Shown: piece by piece, positions 15,132 through 19,044 of the stretch | Numbering within the stretch: the first letter of the stretch is position 1 | Layout: each line of letters begins with the position of its first letter | Translations under genes and position numbers: made by a program | NCBI GenBank assembly: GCA_003343565.1 | Contig: QALA01000084.1 | Coordinates: forward strand, 1 to 19,044 | Direction of reading: 5' to 3' | Origin: Verrucomicrobiota bacterium | GTDB taxonomy: Bacteria; Verrucomicrobiota; Verrucomicrobiia; Opitutales; Intestinicryptomonadaceae | Length of the DNA: 19,044 nt | The notes under the pieces: model-generated | The model's database searches: none | What the model was told of the DNA's origin: nothing | The model's input: only the letters and a program-made list of their open reading frames with translations

Positions 15132-15172
15132 CGGCGCGCGCACAAATTGCAAAACAATGCGCCAACGCGCCG
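15132..15172 (+). promoter_or_regulatory. Strong stem-loop just downstream of the small ORF stop
   Basis: CGGCGCG (15132-15138) pairs perfectly with CGCGCCG (15166-15172). Inside, CGC/GCG and ATTG/CAAT (loop CAAAA) extend the structure. It starts 11 bases after the stop codon of the SecM-like ORF, in the leader of secA. No T-run follows, so it is not a terminator. Confidence 0.45.
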
Positions 15173-15221
15173 AGTAATGCCGCACAAAGGACTAATGCGC
15201 GCGGCGATTCTGCAAATCCGA

Positions 15222-15270
15222 GCCCGCAGGGGCGGGAAATTTCCCATCGCCCGAAGGCGCGAAAAACGCG
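15222..15270 (+). promoter_or_regulatory. Alternative hairpins in the secA leader
   Basis: GGGC (15230-15233) plus the palindrome GGGAAATTTCCC (15234-15245) and GCCC (15249-15252) form one hairpin. CCCGC (15223-15227) with GCGGG (15232-15236) forms a mutually exclusive one. A small hairpin CGCG-AAAAA-CGCG (15258-15270) ends 14 bases before the secA ATG. No Shine-Dalgarno sequence is seen before secA, so initiation may depend on structure. Confidence 0.35.
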
Positions 15271-15284
15271 AACAAGACAAAAAA

Positions 15285-18263
15285 ATGATAGCAAAAATTC
15301 TCAAACTTTTCGCCGGAAGCCACTACAAGAAATTTTACAAGAAGTGCCGTCCGGTAATAGCGAAAATAAACGCCATCGAGCGCGAGTACCAGTCGCTCGG
15401 CGACGACGAACTCAGGGCGAAGACGGACGAGTTCAAAGCCCGCTACAAAAACGGCGAGACCCTCGAACAGCTGCTTCCGGAGGCGTTCGCCGCCGTAAAG
15501 AACGCGGCGCGGCGCCTGTGTGGGAAGAAAATCACCGTGTGCGGGCACGAACTGACGTGGGAAATGGTGCATTACGACGTCCAGCTCATAGGCGGCATGG
15601 CCCTCCACGCAAACATGATAGCGGAAATGGCGACTGGCGAGGGCAAAACTCTCGTGGCCACGCTTCCGCTTTATCTGAACGCCCTCACGGGCAAGGGCTG
15701 CCACCTTGTGACGGTCAACGAATACCTCGCCAAGAGAGACTCGGAATGGATGGGATACCTCTACAATTTTCTGGGCTTGAGCGTATCGTGGATTTACAAC
15801 ATGCAGGACATGGCCGAAAAGGCCGAAGCCTACAAGGCCGACATCACCTACGGAACCGCCAGCGAATTCGGCTTCGACTACCTGCGCGACAACGGCATGG
15901 CCGGCAGCGCGGCGGCGCAAGTGCAGCGCGGCCACTACTTCTGCATAGTCGACGAGGTCGACTCCATTCTGATAGACGAGGCGCGCACTCCGCTGATAAT
16001 ATCGGGACCGGTCGAGGAGGACCACGAACTTCCGTTTACGAAATTTAAACCCGCGGTTGAGAAGGTCGTACGCCTTCAGGAGTCGCTGTGCAACAGGCTG
16101 ATCGGCGACGTGAAGCGCGCCAGGGACAACGGCGAGGAGCTGACCGAAGAAGTAATCGTGAAGATGTGGCAGGTAAAGCTCGGCGCGCCTAAGAACCGCA
16201 TTTTGCGGCAGCTGATGGAAGATCCGGCACTCAACAAGAAGCTCGACAAGCTCGACATGGAAATGGCCGCCGACTTCCGCAAGAACGACAGCTTCAAATT
16301 CAAGGAGCAGCTTTACTTCGTAATAGACGAAAAGCAGCACACCAGCGACCTGACCGAGAACGGGCGCAACGCCATACACCCGGAGGATCCGAACGCCTTT
16401 GTGCTGCCGGACTTGCCGACCATATTCATGGAAATCGACTCCGACAAGTCCCTGACGCCCCAGCAGAATCAGGAGGCGAAGATTTCCGCCGAGAACAAAT
16501 TTATAGCCGTCAGCGAGGAAATCCACTGCATCAGCCAGCTGTTGCGCGCCTACTCCATCTATGAAAAGGACATCGAGTACGTCGTTCAGGACGGGAAGGT
16601 GCACATTGTGGACCAGAACACGGGGCGCATAATGTACGGTCGCCGCTGGAGCGAGGGATTGCACCAGGCGGTCGAGGCGAAAGAGGGGGTCGAAATCGAG
16701 AAGGAAACCAAGACCTACGCGACCATAACCATACAAAACTACTTCCGCCTGTACGAGAAGCTGGCCGGCATGACTGGAACGGCCGAGACCGAAGCGCAGG
16801 AATTTCACGACATATACGCGCTGAACGTCATGGCCATTCCCACGAACAAGCCGTGCCGGCGCGAAGACTTCAACGACGTAATCTTCAAGACGCGGCGCGA
16901 GAAATACAACGCGGCGGTCGACGAGATTCGGAAGGCGCACGCGAAGGGGCAGCCGGTTCTCGTGGGAACGGCGTCGGTGGAGGCCAGCGAACTTCTCAGC
17001 CGCGTGCTTAGAAGGACGGGCATTCCGCACAACGTCCTCAACGCAAAAAACCACGAGAAGGAGGCAGAAATTGTCGCCCGCGCCGGCGAGCGCGGAGCCG
17101 TCACGATAGCCACCAACATGGCGGGGCGCGGAACGGACATAAAAATCACGCCGGAGGTCGAGGAGCTCGGAGGGCTGTACGTGCTCGGCACGGAGCGCCA
17201 CGAATCCCGCCGCATAGACAGGCAGCTCAGGGGCAGGTGCGCGCGCCAGGGCGACAGGGGAATGTCGCGCTTTCTGCTGTCGCTGGAGGACGACCTCTTG
17301 AGAATATTCGGCAGAAGCCCCGTGGCAAAGCTTCTCGACAAGACATTTCAGGAGGGCCAGCCGCTCGACCACCCGCTGCTCAACCGCTCGATCGAGCGCG
17401 CGCAAAAGACGGTGGAGTCGCAGAATTACTCCTACCGCAAGCGGCTGCTGCAATTCGACGACGTGCTCAACAAACAGCGCGAGATAATCTACGGGCTGCG
17501 CAACGAAATACTCAACGCCGAAAAGCCGCGCGAGATGGTGTTCGATTTCATCAAAGACGAGCTCGACGAGCGCATCGGCGTGCTCGCAAACGGCGACGCC
17601 GACGGCCGGGAGCAAAATCTCAAGACGCTTTGCAGCTGGGTGACGAGCCGCTTCCCGATTCCGCTCCAGCACGAAGAGCTCATGGACAAGTCGCCGGAGG
17701 AAATGCGGGAAATAATCATGGAGAAAATCGCCTCGCTCTACAAGATACGCGAGGAGGTCGAACTGCCGGACGCGCTGGAGGCCATAGAGCGGTTTGTCGT
17801 CCTTCGCGCGCTCGACAAGAATTGGCAGGACCACCTTACGGAAATGGAGGACCTGCGCCGCAGCATAGGCCTGCGCGGATACGCGCAAAAAGACCCGCTG
17901 TACGAATACAAGAGCGAAGCGTACAAATACTTTGAATCGCTGATGAGCAAAGTCCGCAACGACGTGTGCCTGGGCATATTCAGAAGCGCGTCCAGCATAG
18001 AGGTGCTCCAGTCGATGATAGAGAAGATGCAGCGTTCTGCCCGCCACATAAGCGCGGCCGACTCCGCCCCGTCGGGCGTCGCGCAGGCGGCCGAGCCTCC
18101 GGAAAGGCGGGAAATGCGCCTGCCCAAACCGAAAATCGAACTTCCGAAAATCGGAAGGAACGAGACGGTTTCGATTTCCAAGAACGGAGAGGTTCGCCAG
18201 ATGAAATTCAAGAAGGCCGAAAAGCTGATTCTTGAGGAAGGCTGGCGCCTAATCGAAAACTGA
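15285..18263 (+). CDS. secA: Preprotein translocase ATPase SecA, without C-terminal zinc-binding motif
   Basis: 992 residues from ATG 15285 (MIAKILKLF, the expected N-terminus). The upstream in-frame extension to 14973 has no SecA similarity and crosses the small ORF. Walker A is GEGKT (118-122) and the DEAD-like box is DEVD (223-226) in VDEVDSILIDEARTPLI. In the second motor domain are TNMAGRGTD (610-618) and QLRGRCARQGD (about 647-657). An extra segment of about 65 residues (near 275-340, with LTEEVIVKMWQVKLGAPKN) lies in the preprotein-binding region, similar to long SecA proteins of Bacteroidetes. The C-terminus has GRNETVSISKNGE and KKAEKLILEEGW instead of the usual CxCxGxGKKYKxCH zinc motif that binds SecB. 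SecA drives export through SecYEG. Its stop overlaps the lnt start (TGATG). Confidence 0.97.
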   Translation: MIAKILKLFAGSHYKKFYKKCRPVIAKINAIEREYQSLGDDELRAKTDEFKARYKNGETLEQLLPEAFAAVKNAARRLCGKKITVCGHELTWEMVHYDVQLIGGMALHANMIAEMATGEGKTLVATLPLYLNALTGKGCHLVTVNEYLAKRDSEWMGYLYNFLGLSVSWIYNMQDMAEKAEAYKADITYGTASEFGFDYLRDNGMAGSAAAQVQRGHYFCIVDEVDSILIDEARTPLIISGPVEEDHELPFTKFKPAVEKVVRLQESLCNRLIGDVKRARDNGEELTEEVIVKMWQVKLGAPKNRILRQLMEDPALNKKLDKLDMEMAADFRKNDSFKFKEQLYFVIDEKQHTSDLTENGRNAIHPEDPNAFVLPDLPTIFMEIDSDKSLTPQQNQEAKISAENKFIAVSEEIHCISQLLRAYSIYEKDIEYVVQDGKVHIVDQNTGRIMYGRRWSEGLHQAVEAKEGVEIEKETKTYATITIQNYFRLYEKLAGMTGTAETEAQEFHDIYALNVMAIPTNKPCRREDFNDVIFKTRREKYNAAVDEIRKAHAKGQPVLVGTASVEASELLSRVLRRTGIPHNVLNAKNHEKEAEIVARAGERGAVTIATNMAGRGTDIKITPEVEELGGLYVLGTERHESRRIDRQLRGRCARQGDRGMSRFLLSLEDDLLRIFGRSPVAKLLDKTFQEGQPLDHPLLNRSIERAQKTVESQNYSYRKRLLQFDDVLNKQREIIYGLRNEILNAEKPREMVFDFIKDELDERIGVLANGDADGREQNLKTLCSWVTSRFPIPLQHEELMDKSPEEMREIIMEKIASLYKIREEVELPDALEAIERFVVLRALDKNWQDHLTEMEDLRRSIGLRGYAQKDPLYEYKSEAYKYFESLMSKVRNDVCLGIFRSASSIEVLQSMIEKMQRSARHISAADSAPSGVAQAAEPPERREMRLPKPKIELPKIGRNETVSISKNGEVRQMKFKKAEKLILEEGWRLIEN

Positions 18264-19044
18264 TGGGAACGCCCCGCGGCAGATTGTGCAGACGCGTCCT
18301 CTGTGCCGCCGCCATAGGGCTTTCGTTCGCCATGTATGTTGCGGCGTTCGAGCCGTTCGGGGCGGCGGAGCTGGCCTACGTGTTCGCCGTGCCCGCGCTC
18401 TGGGCCGCGCGCGCACTCGGCTTGTGCTCCGGATTTGAAACGCGGCCGGAATATGCGCGCTCCGAAAGCGCCGGCGGGAACGGCAAGCGCGCGAAGGCCG
18501 AAAGGCGCGCGGCGCGGCGCACATATCTGCTGAGCTGTTTCGCGTTTTCCTACGCGGCGTGGATTGCGATTTTGGTGTGGCTTAGGCACGTCTATCCGCC
18601 GGCCGGCTGGATTGCGCTATTGCTGCTTCCGCTTGCGATATCCGCGCTGTTCATATTTCCCTGGTTTGCGCTGGCGCCGTTTTTTCTGCCGTCGCTTGGG
18701 GACGGAATATTTCGGCGGCTGGCAAAACTTTTCGGACTTGCGGGAATATGGGTGCTTTTGGAATGGGCGCGCGCGCACATGTTTTCGGGATTCCCGTGGC
18801 TGCTGCTCGGAGATTCGCAATGGCTCAGGGTTCCGGTCATACAGTCGGCCAGCTACGGAGGGGTTTGGATTGTGTCGTTTACGCTGATATTCTTCAACCT
18901 CGCCGTGGAGGAGTATTTCTACCGCGCGTATTCGTGGTACAAGTTCCGGTTGGAGGGGCGCTTTGAAAAAAAGGTTCCGTTCGGAAAGTTGTCCCCGGAA
19001 TTTTACATCGCGCTATTGCTGATGCTGTCGGGGGTGTGGCTGTA
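18263..19044 (+). CDS. lnt: Apolipoprotein N-acyltransferase, N-terminal part (3' end outside the window)
   Basis: 260 codons are visible from ATG 18263, which overlaps the secA TGA by one base (TGATG), implying translational coupling. Several hydrophobic membrane segments are present (about 12-28, 34-52, 88-107, 113-143, 157-167, 195-214 and 247-260). The Lnt signature WVLLEWAR, FSGFPWLLLGDSQW (174-187) and QSASYGGVWIVSF (194-206) is clear. A charged insert (about 60-88, rich in Arg, Lys and Glu) separates the second and third segments. The catalytic nitrilase domain (Glu-Lys-Cys) would follow outside the window. Lnt adds the third acyl chain to lipoproteins in the inner membrane, consistent with a two-membrane envelope. 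Confidence 0.93.
   Translation, partial: MGTPRGRLCRRVLCAAAIGLSFAMYVAAFEPFGAAELAYVFAVPALWAARALGLCSGFETRPEYARSESAGGNGKRAKAERRAARRTYLLSCFAFSYAAWIAILVWLRHVYPPAGWIALLLLPLAISALFIFPWFALAPFFLPSLGDGIFRRLAKLFGLAGIWVLLEWARAHMFSGFPWLLLGDSQWLRVPVIQSASYGGVWIVSFTLIFFNLAVEEYFYRAYSWYKFRLEGRFEKKVPFGKLSPEFYIALLLMLSGVWL

Noticed and set aside
14973..15284. In-frame upstream extension of secA (104 residues)
   Set aside because: The extension is Arg/Pro-rich, has no SecA similarity, overlaps the SecM-like ORF in another frame and covers the hairpin-rich leader. ATG 15285 gives the normal SecA N-terminus.
15192..18047. Long open frame on the minus strand opposite secA (951 codons)
   Set aside because: It is the antisense shadow of secA caused by GC-rich third positions, with no domain or signal. 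The similar minus frames opposite lepA (11426-13180) and the TPR gene (2365-3366) were rejected for the same reason.

Overview
The window is a GC-rich bacterial chromosome segment with a normal housekeeping gene set. It most likely comes from the PVC superphylum, probably Verrucomicrobiota near Opitutae. This is an inference from several features together: a Tat-exported FAD_oxidored-type protein, a TPR/ExbB/ExbD/TonB-like operon, a SecA with a long insert and no zinc-binding tail, and a signal peptidase I with an IPTNSM box and a long insert. Despite the high GC content, Ile is often encoded by ATA. Shine-Dalgarno sequences are often weak, and several promoters lie almost on top of their start codons.

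Layout. (1) Positions 1-1681, minus strand: the N-terminal 560 codons of a Tat-signal FAD-dependent oxidoreductase that runs off the left edge. (2) 1849-6362, plus strand: a tight four-gene operon encoding a large secreted TPR protein, an ExbB/TolQ proton channel, ExbD, and a membrane-anchored TonB-like protein. It looks like an energised envelope transport module. (3) 6553-7881, minus: folC. (4) 7882-8575: a 0.7-kb non-coding stretch full of degenerate direct and tandem repeats. (5) 8576-9748, minus: an exported calcineurin/purple-acid-phosphatase-like protein that has lost most of its metal ligands. (6) 9779-10227: a non-coding stretch with strong hairpins. (7) 10228-11058, plus: birA (no HTH domain). 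(8) 11059-11440: a non-coding stretch with two terminator-like hairpins, a possible small RNA, and a good lepA promoter. (9) 11441-14590, plus: lepA then lepB. (10) 14657-15121, plus: a small predicted secreted ORF directly upstream of secA. (11) 15285-18263: secA, overlapping the start of lnt, which runs off the right edge.

The most interesting item is the 154-residue ORF at 14657-15121. It starts with a signal peptide, ends with the arrest-like residues RALPPIRGP followed by six residues, and is followed by a hairpin-rich leader and then secA. This is the architecture of the enterobacterial SecM secretion monitor (arrest motif RAGP) and of the RAPP-type arrest peptides. There is no evident overall similarity to SecM, so I propose a candidate independently evolved secretion-sensing arrest peptide controlling secA. 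The lepA-lepB-(SecM-like)-secA-lnt order would place it inside a protein-export and envelope-biogenesis cluster.

No tRNA, rRNA, CRISPR array, insertion sequence or prophage gene was recognised.
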